NCBI RefSeq assembly: GCF_002899945.2
Contig: NZ_PPEG02000014.1
Coordinates: 1-64,000 of the forward strand
Direction: 5' to 3'
From: Chryseobacterium viscerum
GTDB lineage: Bacteria > Bacteroidota > Bacteroidia > Flavobacteriales > Weeksellaceae
Length of the DNA stretch: 64,000 nucleotides
Part shown: positions 46,641-55,663 of the stretch, piece after piece
Position numbering within the stretch: position 1 is the stretch's first letter
Layout: every line of letters starts with the position of its first letter
Translations under genes and position numbers: made by a program
The notes under the pieces: generated by a model
The model's input: the letters and a program-made list of their open reading frames with translations, nothing else
Told to the model about the DNA's origin: nothing
Databases searched by the model: none

Positions 46641-47681
46641 ATGAAATATGTAACCCTTATTTTATTTTTTGCCTTAGTTGGGTGTAAAAGTGTTCATCCA
46701 AGCAATACACAAAACGTTGAACATGCGATTACAAAAAATGCGCTAAAGCTATTAGAGGACAAAAGATTTCATTCTGTTTCCATTGCAGTGCTTAAAGATG
46801 GAAAATCCACCATCAAACATTTTGGAGAATTAACGATTGGAAAGGGAAACCAACCCAACGATTCTACCCTTTATGAATTAGCTTCTGTAACTAAAACCTT
46901 TACAGGTTATGTAGCTGCTAAAGCCGTACTTGATAAAAAACTCAATTTAGAGGATGATATTAGAATCTACCTTAACGAACCTTATCCCAATTTAGAATTT
47001 AAAGGTGAACCTATCAAAATCAAACACCTCATCACCCATACCAGTGGATTTCCTAATTTCCCTATAAAAAGCGAAAATAAAAAGGCTTTTTTTGAAGGAT
47101 TGAAACTCATCAAAATTGAAACGAAACCCGGAGAAATCTATTCCTATTCCAACACGGCTCCGGAGCTGACCGCCTATATCCTTGAAAAAGTGTATCAAAA
47201 ATCTTTTGAGGAATTGGTCATTGAATTTATTTTGAAACCCAATGCAATGAACCAAACTAAGTTTACCCTTAATGAAAATGACAGAGAAAGATTGGTAAAA
47301 GGCTATAATGATAAAAATGAGCTCATGCCCAACTTCAACAGAACTTTATGGGGTGGAATTTCAGGATTGCATTCTACGACCACAGATTTAGTAAAATATA
47401 TGAAATTGCAGCTTGACCCATCCAATCTTATTGTCAATGAATCTCATAAAAAACTATATAAAGAAGGTTCTGATTTTTGGGAAGGGTATCATTGGTACAT
47501 CATAGAAAATGATAATACATTAATCTACAGACATCACGGTGGGATATACGGAATGCAGAATTGGTTTGTGATTTACCCTAAACAAAATATAGGAATATCC
47601 ATATTGACAAACACCAGCTTTAATGAAACAGGAGAAATTTTAGAAAAAGTAGTTGATAGCTTGTATAATGACATCAAATAA
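46641..47681 (+). CDS. Serine hydrolase lipoprotein (class C beta-lactamase / penicillin-binding fold)
   Basis: 346 residues from ATG 46641; an earlier in-frame ATG (46551) lies inside a terminator stem and gives no signal peptide. The lipoprotein signal ends LVGC (Cys15), so it is probably anchored to the outer membrane. Motifs: SVTK (Ser82, Lys85), YSN (Tyr169, Asn171) and HHG at 298-300. No TPR tail, unlike the paralogous-context enzyme at 17304. It follows a membrane AraC regulator, repeating the regulator-hydrolase pairing seen at 16-18.7 kb. Substrate unknown; relatives include peptidases and esterases. Confidence 0.87.
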   Translation: MKYVTLILFFALVGCKSVHPSNTQNVEHAITKNALKLLEDKRFHSVSIAVLKDGKSTIKHFGELTIGKGNQPNDSTLYELASVTKTFTGYVAAKAVLDKKLNLEDDIRIYLNEPYPNLEFKGEPIKIKHLITHTSGFPNFPIKSENKKAFFEGLKLIKIETKPGEIYSYSNTAPELTAYILEKVYQKSFEELVIEFILKPNAMNQTKFTLNENDRERLVKGYNDKNELMPNFNRTLWGGISGLHSTTTDLVKYMKLQLDPSNLIVNESHKKLYKEGSDFWEGYHWYIIENDNTLIYRHHGGIYGMQNWFVIYPKQNIGISILTNTSFNETGEILEKVVDSLYNDIK

Positions 47682-47790
47682 TTTTAGCCGAGCTCATTTC
47701 CTAATTCTTAAAAAAGTTAATTCTTTTTATCAATCCTTATGAAAGAGGTACATTTAGCCACCATAAATCCTTATAACCACTTTTATAAAA

Positions 47791-48945
47791 TTGATCTATA
47801 CAACACTTTTAAATATTGCGATTTTCCAGGGAATAGTCTTAGGCGTAGTTATATTAAAATCTTCCCTATTCAATAGTAATTCGAATAAGTATTTAGCCTA
47901 CTTATTATTTGCACTTTCCATGGTTTTACTGAATTATGTTTTTGAAATTGAAGGGGCATTTAGGTCCTATCCTTGGCTTTGTTTTCTGGACTATATTGAG
48001 TGGATATTTTTACTCCCCGTCTTCATCTTCCAGTTTATAATAAACCGAATTGACGATACCGTAAAGAACAGACAAAGAACTTATTTGTATTATATTCCGT
48101 TTGTCTATTCCTCTACTTTTGCTATTATATACCATCTTAATGATATTTTAGGAATTTATAAAATCACAGGTTCAGGCATTTTCATCATCAATATACTTAG
48201 ACTGATCCAGCTTTTATTTGCCTTTATCATCATCCTGTTTCCCCCTTTTTACTCTTATTTTATGATAAGGCACTTAAAAGACCCACAAGAGAAAAAATGG
48301 GTAATTACCTTATTAACTACGCTCTACTTATTATTATCTACCTGGCTAATTACGTATATGACTGGCTTCTTTTTTGGAATAGATATTTCCTCTACCATGA
48401 GTGGGCTGGCTTTATCGGCAACATTTATTATGCACTGGACAGCCTACATAGGCATTTACAAATACAAGCTTGCAAAAAACAAAGATGCTGTGTACCATTT
48501 TCTAAACAACGATTTGGCTATTATACATCCCAATCTGCAAGTTGCAGAAAACAGTATAACGCAAGAAAATAGCACTGCAGAAACATACAAAGAATCTATA
48601 ACGGCTGATAATCTTTATTTTCAAAAACTAGAGCTGCTCTGCAAAGATGATCACATTTATACAGACAGTACATTAAACAGAGAAAAAGTTGCTGAAAAGC
48701 TGGGCATAAGTGCGGGATATGTTTCACAAATTGTAAACACGATCACAGGAGACAACTTTGCTCATTATATCAATCAATATCGAGTGGAAGCTGTCAAGGA
48801 AATGATATCAGATTCGGAATATGAAAACTATACATTGCTGACGATGGGCTTAGAATCTGGGTTTACTTCAAAAACGACTTTCTATAAAGCCTTTAAAAAA
48901 GTTACGGGCCAGACACCCAATGAATATAAAAACACCATCAAATAA
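47791..48945 (+). CDS. AraC-family regulator with N-terminal membrane domain (third, distinct type)
   Basis: 384 residues reading from a TTG at 47791; no in-frame ATG comes before residue 43, and the peptide from TTG (IYTTLLNIAIFQGIVLGVVILKS) is the expected first membrane helix, so a TTG start is likely. About seven membrane helices cover 5-230. The DNA-binding part is at the C-terminus: LNREKVAEKLGISAGYVSQIV and LLTMGLESGFTSKTTFYKAFKK. It is less similar to the two other regulators than they are to each other. A barrel gene with an upstream inverted repeat lies 90 bp downstream. Confidence 0.85.
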   Translation: MIYTTLLNIAIFQGIVLGVVILKSSLFNSNSNKYLAYLLFALSMVLLNYVFEIEGAFRSYPWLCFLDYIEWIFLLPVFIFQFIINRIDDTVKNRQRTYLYYIPFVYSSTFAIIYHLNDILGIYKITGSGIFIINILRLIQLLFAFIIILFPPFYSYFMIRHLKDPQEKKWVITLLTTLYLLLSTWLITYMTGFFFGIDISSTMSGLALSATFIMHWTAYIGIYKYKLAKNKDAVYHFLNNDLAIIHPNLQVAENSITQENSTAETYKESITADNLYFQKLELLCKDDHIYTDSTLNREKVAEKLGISAGYVSQIVNTITGDNFAHYINQYRVEAVKEMISDSEYENYTLLTMGLESGFTSKTTFYKAFKKVTGQTPNEYKNTIK

Positions 48946-48987
48946 GTACCATTTTCTCCATTTTTAAGCTTTTGAAACCCTTTCTAA

Positions 48988-49024
48988 TTTGAATTATTTG
49001 AGTTTTGCCGTTAAATAATTCAAA
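48988..49024. promoter_or_regulatory. 12-bp perfect inverted repeat upstream of the barrel gene
   Basis: TTTGAATTATTT (48988-48999) and AAATAATTCAAA (49013-49024) are exact inverted copies separated by 13 bp, ending 10 bp before the ATG at 49035. It could be an operator for the AraC regulator just upstream or an RNA hairpin covering the ribosome-binding region. It is not a typical terminator because no T run follows directly. Confidence 0.5.
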
Positions 49025-49034
49025 TTAATTTTTT

Positions 49035-49577
49035 ATGAAAAAAACTTTTTTATTGCTCATCATTTTGTTTGCTTTTTATTCTGTCAAGGCTCAAAACAAC
49101 AAAAACAATGGAGATCCGTATGAGAAAAAAAATGAAATTAAACTGAATCTTATCTCACCATTATCCGGTGCTGTGGAAGCAGGTTTCGAGCGACACCTCA
49201 ACAAACACTCATCATTGGGAATCTCTGCATTTGTTATATATGATAATACAAAAGAGGATGATATGAATTACTTCATCTCCCCTTATTACCGATATTATTT
49301 TGGAAAAAAATATGCTTCCGGTTTTTTTGTCGAAGGATTTGGAATGTTCACTTCTATTGATGGAAAAAAAATATACGCACCAGACAACGTGACATTCACT
49401 GAAGGTAAAGATGTTTATGATCTCGCATTAGGTGCGGGTCTGGGTTATAAACTGGTTACCAAGAAAGGATTTGTTTTTGAAGCCAACGCAGGCTATGGAA
49501 GACTTTTGTTCAACGCAGACAAAACAGATCATGACCAGGTGATAAAGCTTGGATTGAGTATTGGTTATCGATTTTAA
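49035..49577 (+). CDS. Outer-membrane beta-barrel protein (DUF3575-like)
   Basis: 180 residues. The signal peptide ends FYSVKAQ near residue 20. The mature part has alternating beta-strands with aromatic ends: NEIKLNLISPLSGAVEAGFER, YYRYYFGKKYASGFFVEGFG, DLALGAGLGYKLV and a final strand ending LGLSIGYRF (terminal Phe, as usual for outer-membrane barrels). It probably forms a small eight-stranded barrel. It may be the regulated target of the AraC protein next to it. Confidence 0.8.
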   Translation: MKKTFLLLIILFAFYSVKAQNNKNNGDPYEKKNEIKLNLISPLSGAVEAGFERHLNKHSSLGISAFVIYDNTKEDDMNYFISPYYRYYFGKKYASGFFVEGFGMFTSIDGKKIYAPDNVTFTEGKDVYDLALGAGLGYKLVTKKGFVFEANAGYGRLLFNADKTDHDQVIKLGLSIGYRF

Positions 49578-49655
49578 TATCAACTCTCTCTAAAAATTAA
49601 AGCTAGCAAGACTTTTGTTTATATTAGATACGGTGCAAAACTGAAAAATGAATAA

Positions 49656-49695
49656 AACCCACAATCAGAAGACTTTCATCCTCTAACTGTGGGTT
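49656..49695. terminator. Bidirectional terminator between convergent genes
   Basis: AACCCACA (49656-49663) pairs with TGTGGGTT (49688-49695); a partial inner stem extends it. It lies between the barrel gene (plus) and the tail-fibre-like gene (minus). Confidence 0.6.
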
Positions 49696-49759
49696 CTATC
49701 TTAAATTATTGTGAGATGTTTTTAATTTCTATATTCCGTAGAACAACTGTTCTATTTTC

Positions 49760-52618
49760 TTACCAAATAAACTTAGATTTCTGTTCTTGTTCTGCAATCA
49801 CTCTTCGTGATTTTGTCACATACAATCTAAGAGAACAGCCCGCGCTAATATTGTATACTCTTTTGCCATATATATCAACTCCCATCGTACCTCCATTATA
49901 GTCAAAATTATAAATAACGATCTGCTGTTTTGGATAGATTTCTTTGAAATTCACCACCATCTTAATCTGCTCTCCAATAATATGGATAAGTCTGTTTCTA
50001 TCGTCTATGCTAAGATCTCCAGGAGAAGAGAACTCATATTCGTGTGGATCTAATCTAACGGCATAATTATCAGGATCAGATTGATCATTAACAATTTCAT
50101 CTTTAAGAGTAGCTGTTCTCCCATTAGGAATAAACATTGTATCTGGGTTTTCCTCCTCTGACTTAAAGTTTTTACTGGCTTTTACGGAGCCTTCTACGGT
50201 TAACTTATCATTCTTATTAGATTCCCTTCCCATTCCAAAGAGTTTACTCTCCCCATGGTAGTTGAGACCAGACCATCCATCATGCTCTGAACCATAACAG
50301 TAATATTCTTTTCTTTTTGCTGCTACAAGGGCACGCCATTTAAAGTCGATCACACCTGATTCAGCTCCAAAATGACCATCTCCAATGGCTAAAGCTGATC
50401 CTGTATTGACCGAAAAGTCCGAGTTGAGCTGTAACCCGTACTGCGCCATATAATTCCATTGCTGAATACTTGTTGCGGTAAAATCCTGAGCAGTCCAAAC
50501 TTGTGCCCAGCCTGACCAGTTACCCCCAGCCATAGTCCTTTGGTAAGTTATATTGGAAGTGTTACCTGAACCAAATGAAGTGGCCTTTTGTGTAACCCAG
50601 GTACCGTCATGAGTTTCAACGGTTACATACCACCAACCGGTATTATTAAAAGGTGCATTAGTTAATCCAGAACCTCTGTAAAAACCTGTTTTAAGGTAAT
50701 TATTTAGATTTGAACCTGAAATAATAACAGACGTACCATTCGGAGTACTTAAAAAATTGGTTTGCAGATAAGACTGTGTTGCCAACGCTACATATAACCC
50801 TGAATTATGATACATATACGGAAACGAATTCCCATCTGAAGTCGGTACATTTCCAGACGAGAAACCAACTGCCGTAGCATTTTCCTGACCATTAGCTTTT
50901 GTATTGAGCTGGTTTACATTTACAGCATGAGTCCCTAAAGTTCCTGGTGGAATAACAGGACTCCGCTGAAAAGTATTGGTATTTGTAAAAGTCTGAACAC
51001 CATTCAATGCAGCATAATTACCTAACTGGTTATTTAAAGTAAACTGTGTTATATAATTTGCAGGATTAAAATTCCCTGAATGATAAACTTCTCTCCAATC
51101 TGACCAGCTCGCATTTCCTGAACCTGTAGGAGTTCCGCGGAATTTCATTCCTTTTCCACTTCTATCAATAGTAAGCTGCTGCCTGCCATCAGAAGAGTTT
51201 AGGTTTAAAGTAGTGGTATAATTAAATTCGGATGTTGGAAGATCCTGTCTGTAAATACCTGATTCTGAAACATCTTCTAAAACAACCCCATTTCTTAAAT
51301 TTTTAAAAGGACTGTAATTTCCTCCATGGAATATTACCCATGATTGAGACCCGTCTGCATTTTCAACTCTGGGATCCAGCCCATTATTTCCTTTATTAAT
51401 ATGGACTCCCCCTCCAGCTTTTTTATAGACCTTCCCTCCATCAAAGAAATTAACGCCAGAGTTATCCTTATTAAAATTAATATTTCTATCCAAGTAAACA
51501 CCATTTACATTAAAGTTATAAATGCTGCCTACTCCTGCATAATTAAATAGAGTATTAGTAGTCGTTTGAAGTACCATATTGGGTAATGATGAATTTCCCA
51601 GATACAGATTATCTCCTTGAGAATTGAGTATCTGACCACCCGTTAAATTATCTGACCCCAATAATCCTATATTACCATTCAAAGCTCCATTCTGAGAATA
51701 TCTAAGATAAGCTCCATTATTCTGACTTCCCGGAACCCTTAAGAGAATTTGGTCTCCATTAGTTCCATCCCATGATGTGGATAATAATTTTTTCTGAGTA
51801 TATGAATCCCCAACAGTAATTAAATCAGATATAGCCCCATTAAAATGGATTGTTTCATTCTTAGCATAGAAAGCTTCTTTTATCCTGGAAAATACGGAGC
51901 TGTTTACTTCATAAATTTCAGCAAAAGCCAAATAGAATTCCAGTGCTGTATTTGGACCGCTAACATATACATGACCTCCATTTCCAAAACTAGTTCCAGT
52001 TCCGCACATCACTGCTCTAACATAAGTTTCCCATTTTCCAGTCCCGGCTCTTGATGTTAACCAAATGACTGAAGCATTAGCTCCCATGTAGTTTTCAGCA
52101 TTATTAAATGAATATCCTACAGGAAGTTTGGCCATAAACTTTTGAATAAATACAGCATTAGTTCTGGCCATAAATCCTAATATAAATCCGCCTAAACCAG
52201 GAGTAGCTCCATTACCATTGTAATTGAATCTCAACTGCATTCCTGATCTATTCGGAAGATTAGAGGCCGCTTCTCTGGTCATGGTTACATTACCATTACC
52301 ATAGTTATTATAAATACCTATACTATTGTTTCCATTTCTGAATTCCTCGTCTCCATATAAAGGATAAGCTCCCTGTAATGCAAGATTAAGTAAAGAGATT
52401 GGCCCCATCTGTGGGTTAGCTACTGATGATCTGTCCCATCCGGAATATATCGTATTTTGAATACCTATGGTTTTCGTAGAGTCTATGGTTTGCTCTGAAT
52501 ACCTATCAATATACTCTTTACTATCTAAGGAACCATCCGCCTTTAAAAAGTGGGCGGCTGTACCGCCCACTACTCTATAGCCTTTAGAAGTGCTATAATA
52601 TGCATATTTTACATCCAT
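49760..52618 (-). CDS. Tail-fibre-like protein with pyocin-knob domain
   Basis: 952 residues, no signal peptide. It starts with DVKYAYYSTSKGYRVVGGTA, a short tag shared with the next protein. Repetitive beta-rich segments follow, with the tail-fibre-like lines REVYHSGNFNPANY and HAVNVNQLNTKA. A pyocin-knob-like domain (about 655-720) has TGFYRGSGLTNAPFNNTGWW and GGNWSGWAQVWT. The C-terminal 100 residues are a distinct beta domain. Such proteins form fibres on phage tails and contractile injection particles and bind target surfaces. No capsid, portal or sheath gene lies nearby. It is the last gene of a three-gene group. Confidence 0.72.
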   Translation of the reverse strand: MDVKYAYYSTSKGYRVVGGTAAHFLKADGSLDSKEYIDRYSEQTIDSTKTIGIQNTIYSGWDRSSVANPQMGPISLLNLALQGAYPLYGDEEFRNGNNSIGIYNNYGNGNVTMTREAASNLPNRSGMQLRFNYNGNGATPGLGGFILGFMARTNAVFIQKFMAKLPVGYSFNNAENYMGANASVIWLTSRAGTGKWETYVRAVMCGTGTSFGNGGHVYVSGPNTALEFYLAFAEIYEVNSSVFSRIKEAFYAKNETIHFNGAISDLITVGDSYTQKKLLSTSWDGTNGDQILLRVPGSQNNGAYLRYSQNGALNGNIGLLGSDNLTGGQILNSQGDNLYLGNSSLPNMVLQTTTNTLFNYAGVGSIYNFNVNGVYLDRNINFNKDNSGVNFFDGGKVYKKAGGGVHINKGNNGLDPRVENADGSQSWVIFHGGNYSPFKNLRNGVVLEDVSESGIYRQDLPTSEFNYTTTLNLNSSDGRQQLTIDRSGKGMKFRGTPTGSGNASWSDWREVYHSGNFNPANYITQFTLNNQLGNYAALNGVQTFTNTNTFQRSPVIPPGTLGTHAVNVNQLNTKANGQENATAVGFSSGNVPTSDGNSFPYMYHNSGLYVALATQSYLQTNFLSTPNGTSVIISGSNLNNYLKTGFYRGSGLTNAPFNNTGWWYVTVETHDGTWVTQKATSFGSGNTSNITYQRTMAGGNWSGWAQVWTAQDFTATSIQQWNYMAQYGLQLNSDFSVNTGSALAIGDGHFGAESGVIDFKWRALVAAKRKEYYCYGSEHDGWSGLNYHGESKLFGMGRESNKNDKLTVEGSVKASKNFKSEEENPDTMFIPNGRTATLKDEIVNDQSDPDNYAVRLDPHEYEFSSPGDLSIDDRNRLIHIIGEQIKMVVNFKEIYPKQQIVIYNFDYNGGTMGVDIYGKRVYNISAGCSLRLYVTKSRRVIAEQEQKSKFIW

Positions 52619-52619
52619 T

Positions 52620-54038
52620 CTAAATATCTTTACGGGTTACTGTTATCGATACAGTATTAGGCAAAGCAGAATCAAATTCAACATCTATTTTATTAGGATC
52701 GGTTAATTTTATCCTGCCGTCAATTTTGTAAAATGTCACGGTATCATACATGGCAACATCTACATTTCTAGTCCCTAAGTTGTGGGCCACACTCGATGTT
52801 CCGGAAATAGCAGTAGTATATGATTTTACATTATTATTTCCGGCAATAACTCTACCTTTAGCATCCACTGTAACCTCATCATACGTTCCGGCAGTTACCC
52901 CTGTTGCAGCTAATGTCAACGCTGAGGTAGCATTTGCTGATCCGTCAAAAGTTGTTGTCCATGCAGCATCACCTGTTGCAGAAATTGTTCTCGGTGTTGT
53001 CAATTTTGCAGCTGATCCGGTTGTATTGATTGCTGCAGTCCCTGTAAGTAATGTCGCAGGAACAGCTGTAATAGGAACTGTTATATTTCCTGAACCATCA
53101 ATTGTTTGTGCCGTTGCAGTAACTCCGGAAAGCGTAATCGTTCGCGCTGTAGCCCATTTTGTAGCAGAAAGAACATTTTTCGCGGCATCTGCCGTATTAT
53201 CAACATTACTTAAGCCAACATGCGATTTGTTTAAGACGACAACACCTGTTAATCCATTTACAGAATCTACCGCTCCGGAAGTAATATAAACAAACGTTGT
53301 TCCCGTCCATCGGTAAGTTTTGTTGGTATCAAGAGATACATAAATTTTACCTGTTTCCCCGGCAATGAGGTTAGTATAAGCTGCTTCTTTGTAAAACTTT
53401 CCGTCAGCAGATTTATAATATCCTTCCAAAACATCATCCACGTAAGAAGGCAATTGAGATGCTGGCACCTGCCCGGATGCATCCAGCGTAGCAACTCCAT
53501 TCGCTGCCGCTTTTTGTGATAACGGGATATAATTAGCCAAATCCGAAGAGGTAGGCACAGAGCCCAGATTCACTGTTATTCCATTGGCTGTCTGAGTAAT
53601 TCCCGTAACCACATTTCCTGTACCTGAAGTAGCAACCGGTAAAGAGAATGAAGTTCCTGTCAATGTCAAACCATTACCCGCACTATAGGTTGTATCCGTA
53701 GAGGCTAATGTGATTGTATTTCCGGCTTGACTAATCGCCATATTAGAACCAGCAGCAAGGGTAACATCCCCGGAAACCAAAGAACCTGATGCTCCTCCTT
53801 TAAGACGGGTGATGGTGTCTGGTGTTGTAAATGATCTGTTTGCTGACAAATCATAAGCCGTTCCGTTAATTGTTAATGTTCTTGTTTTTGGCACATAGTC
53901 TAACGGATTTAAATTTCCATCATGCCAGAAAGAATTGATTGATCTCGTGTTACCGCCAGCGGTTAAAATATCATTGTCTGTTTTCCCTTCTATTTTGTAT
54001 CCAACAGAACTTCGATAATAAGCGTATTTAATGTCCAT
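52620..54038 (-). CDS. Tail-fibre-like repeat protein
   Basis: 472 residues, one base before the larger fibre gene. The N-terminal tag DIKYAYYRSSVGYKIEGKT matches that of its neighbour. The body is rich in Thr, Ala, Gly and Val with phage-tail lines: VNGLTGVVVLNKSHVGLSNVDNT and KLTTPRTISATGDA. The final 65 residues (AHNLGTRNVDVAMYD to the end) are related to the C-terminus of the protein at 54041. DNA here is slightly richer in GC than around it, as expected for Ala/Thr-rich repeats. Probably a trimeric fibre shaft or adaptor. Confidence 0.7.
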   Translation of the reverse strand: MDIKYAYYRSSVGYKIEGKTDNDILTAGGNTRSINSFWHDGNLNPLDYVPKTRTLTINGTAYDLSANRSFTTPDTITRLKGGASGSLVSGDVTLAAGSNMAISQAGNTITLASTDTTYSAGNGLTLTGTSFSLPVATSGTGNVVTGITQTANGITVNLGSVPTSSDLANYIPLSQKAAANGVATLDASGQVPASQLPSYVDDVLEGYYKSADGKFYKEAAYTNLIAGETGKIYVSLDTNKTYRWTGTTFVYITSGAVDSVNGLTGVVVLNKSHVGLSNVDNTADAAKNVLSATKWATARTITLSGVTATAQTIDGSGNITVPITAVPATLLTGTAAINTTGSAAKLTTPRTISATGDAAWTTTFDGSANATSALTLAATGVTAGTYDEVTVDAKGRVIAGNNNVKSYTTAISGTSSVAHNLGTRNVDVAMYDTVTFYKIDGRIKLTDPNKIDVEFDSALPNTVSITVTRKDI

Positions 54039-54040
54039 AA

Positions 54041-54892
54041 TTATATTTTTTTAATTGTTATTTGAATTATATTTGGTGGTAATGAATCAAACAGCACTTC
54101 AATATTATTGGTGTCTATTCTTCTCACTTTAAGGGGTACTGTAAACTTTGTAACGATGTCATAAGCATTAATCACAAAACTTAATGTATCAAGATCATGT
54201 TTGATCCTGGAGTCTCCCCTCACTCTCTCTTCGTATTTAATTTTTTCGGAACTGGCCAGATCTTCGATCGTTTTAATTTTATCATATACCAAATCATTAA
54301 ACTGATTTTGATAAGTGATCGCACCCCAGTTTGTATACCTCCCAACGAGGTAGATTTTATCATCTAAAATGTTTCTGATGACCGCCTCTTGAAGCAACTT
54401 TATCCACTCCCTGTTTTCTTTGATATAGTCTACGATCTCCTGAAGTTTATCAAGATTTACATCATTAGAGACTAGCATTTCGTTAATTTTCATAATACCC
54501 TCAAGCATTTCCTCATCCTTTGCCTGAAATATATTTACAATTTCTCCGATTTGCTCTTTTGTATAGACGTTTCCAGTTTCTTCACCTCCATCTATAGTAG
54601 CCGCTAATTTGATTTTTAATTTTTCCTTCCATTCATCTATATTGGCAGCAGTAAGATTGGACGCATTAAGCTTTGCCAGCGCTAAATGATGTGCATTTTC
54701 ATCCTCCAGATGATTGGTAAAAGTTGTGGTAGACAACGTTTTTTGAAAAGCTTCATATAAGCCCATCACCTCATCCATTTTGATTTTATCATCTAAATGG
54801 CGGAATGAAGAAAAGGTCTCCTTAAATTGATATTCTGTAGGAATATCACCTTTTTCGAACCAGCTGAAAATTATATTTAATGGTGTACTCAT
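54041..54892 (-). CDS. Tail-fibre-cluster protein, probable baseplate or adaptor component
   Basis: 283 residues. It begins STPLNIIFSWFEKGDIPTEYQFKETF, a line typical of small proteins at the head of flavobacterial fibre clusters. The middle (about 60-190) is helical and charged; the C-terminal 60 residues (FVINAYDIVTKFTVPLKV to IIQITIKKI) form a beta domain shared with the protein at 52620. The stop is 2 bp before the next start, so the three genes are one transcription unit. It may attach the fibres to a particle; this is inferred from position and shared ends. Confidence 0.6.
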   Translation of the reverse strand: MSTPLNIIFSWFEKGDIPTEYQFKETFSSFRHLDDKIKMDEVMGLYEAFQKTLSTTTFTNHLEDENAHHLALAKLNASNLTAANIDEWKEKLKIKLAATIDGGEETGNVYTKEQIGEIVNIFQAKDEEMLEGIMKINEMLVSNDVNLDKLQEIVDYIKENREWIKLLQEAVIRNILDDKIYLVGRYTNWGAITYQNQFNDLVYDKIKTIEDLASSEKIKYEERVRGDSRIKHDLDTLSFVINAYDIVTKFTVPLKVRRIDTNNIEVLFDSLPPNIIQITIKKI

Positions 54893-55216
54893 TTGATTAT
54901 TGAAAATTAATTTTGATAAAATTGATAATTGGAAAGATCTCTATTGTTCATGGACTGTTCACCCTAGATAGAATTCTCTATTTTTTTGAGCAATTTTTGA
55001 TTTCACCCTTCTTTTATCGTCCTATCAATTAGTGAATTGTTTATACGATCATCTAGAAAATCATGAATTTTGTCAATGCCTTGTAATGTTGTTTGATATT
55101 AACAAGATCCCTTACGTTTTCCTATACTACTTCAAGACTATTCTCTTGGTATACTATTTTTTTGAATTCAATGATTATTCGGATTCCTTAGAGCTCAAAT
55201 TTCATCTTTCTTGACT

Positions 55217-55490
55217 TCTTATAAAAGTTTTTGAGCCTCTCTATTCTGTAGTTGCAGTGGACTTTATTTTCCCTAAATAGAATGATCGTGTTTTGTAATT
55301 ACAGGGTTCAAAATTCATTTTTTTTTATTTCCTGTGAAAGTTTTTTGGCCCCTCTATTCTGTAGTTGCAGGAGACTTTATTTTTCTGAAATGAAATGATC
55401 GTGTTTTGTAATTACGGGGGTTCAAAATTCATTTTTTTTTATTTCCTGTGAAAGTTTTTTGACCTCTCTATTCTGTAGATGCAGGAGATC
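55217..55490. repeat. Tandem repeat, period 113-114 bp, about 2.4 copies
   Basis: The landmark CTCTATTCTGTAGTTGCAG starts at 55239, 55352 and 55466 (the last with one change). Between landmarks the copies share ATGATCGTGTTTTGTAATTAC and GTTCAAAATTCATTTTTTTT with few differences. The units are non-coding and contain long T runs. The spacing is far too long for CRISPR. Confidence 0.85.
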
Positions 55491-55594
55491 TGAGGTACTT
55501 TAAACAAAAATTTCAGATCACATTTCAACTAACTAAGAATCCGAATCCTTCTCTGAAAGATCCCTGCGATCAACTGGAATCTGGGTATAAAAAA

Positions 55595-55622
55595 ATCAGA
55601 GTAGAAAATAATCTACTCTGAT
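55595..55622 (-). terminator. Terminator of the amidohydrolase gene
   Basis: A perfect 11-bp stem ATCAGAGTAGA (55595-55605) pairs with TCTACTCTGAT (55612-55622). On the minus strand it is followed by a T run. It lies about 40 bp after the amidohydrolase stop. Confidence 0.85.
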
Positions 55623-55663
55623 TGATATCTGATTAGCTAATCAGACCATTTTTGTGTGACTTG

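Larger units (their letters stand above)
54893..55663. other. Intergenic region with tandem repeats
   Basis: About 770 bp upstream of the fibre cluster. It contains the 113-114 bp tandem repeats at 55217-55490 and, before them, more decayed traces of the same unit (about 55080-55217). A terminator for the amidohydrolase gene lies at 55595-55622. No gene is visible. Confidence 0.6.

Noticed and set aside
49760..54892. Prophage
   Set aside because: Only fibre-like genes are present; there is no integrase, terminase, capsid, portal, sheath or lysis gene in the window.
55217..55490. Possible CRISPR array
   Set aside because: The repeats are over 100 bp, imperfect and directly abutting without spacers, and no cas gene is near.
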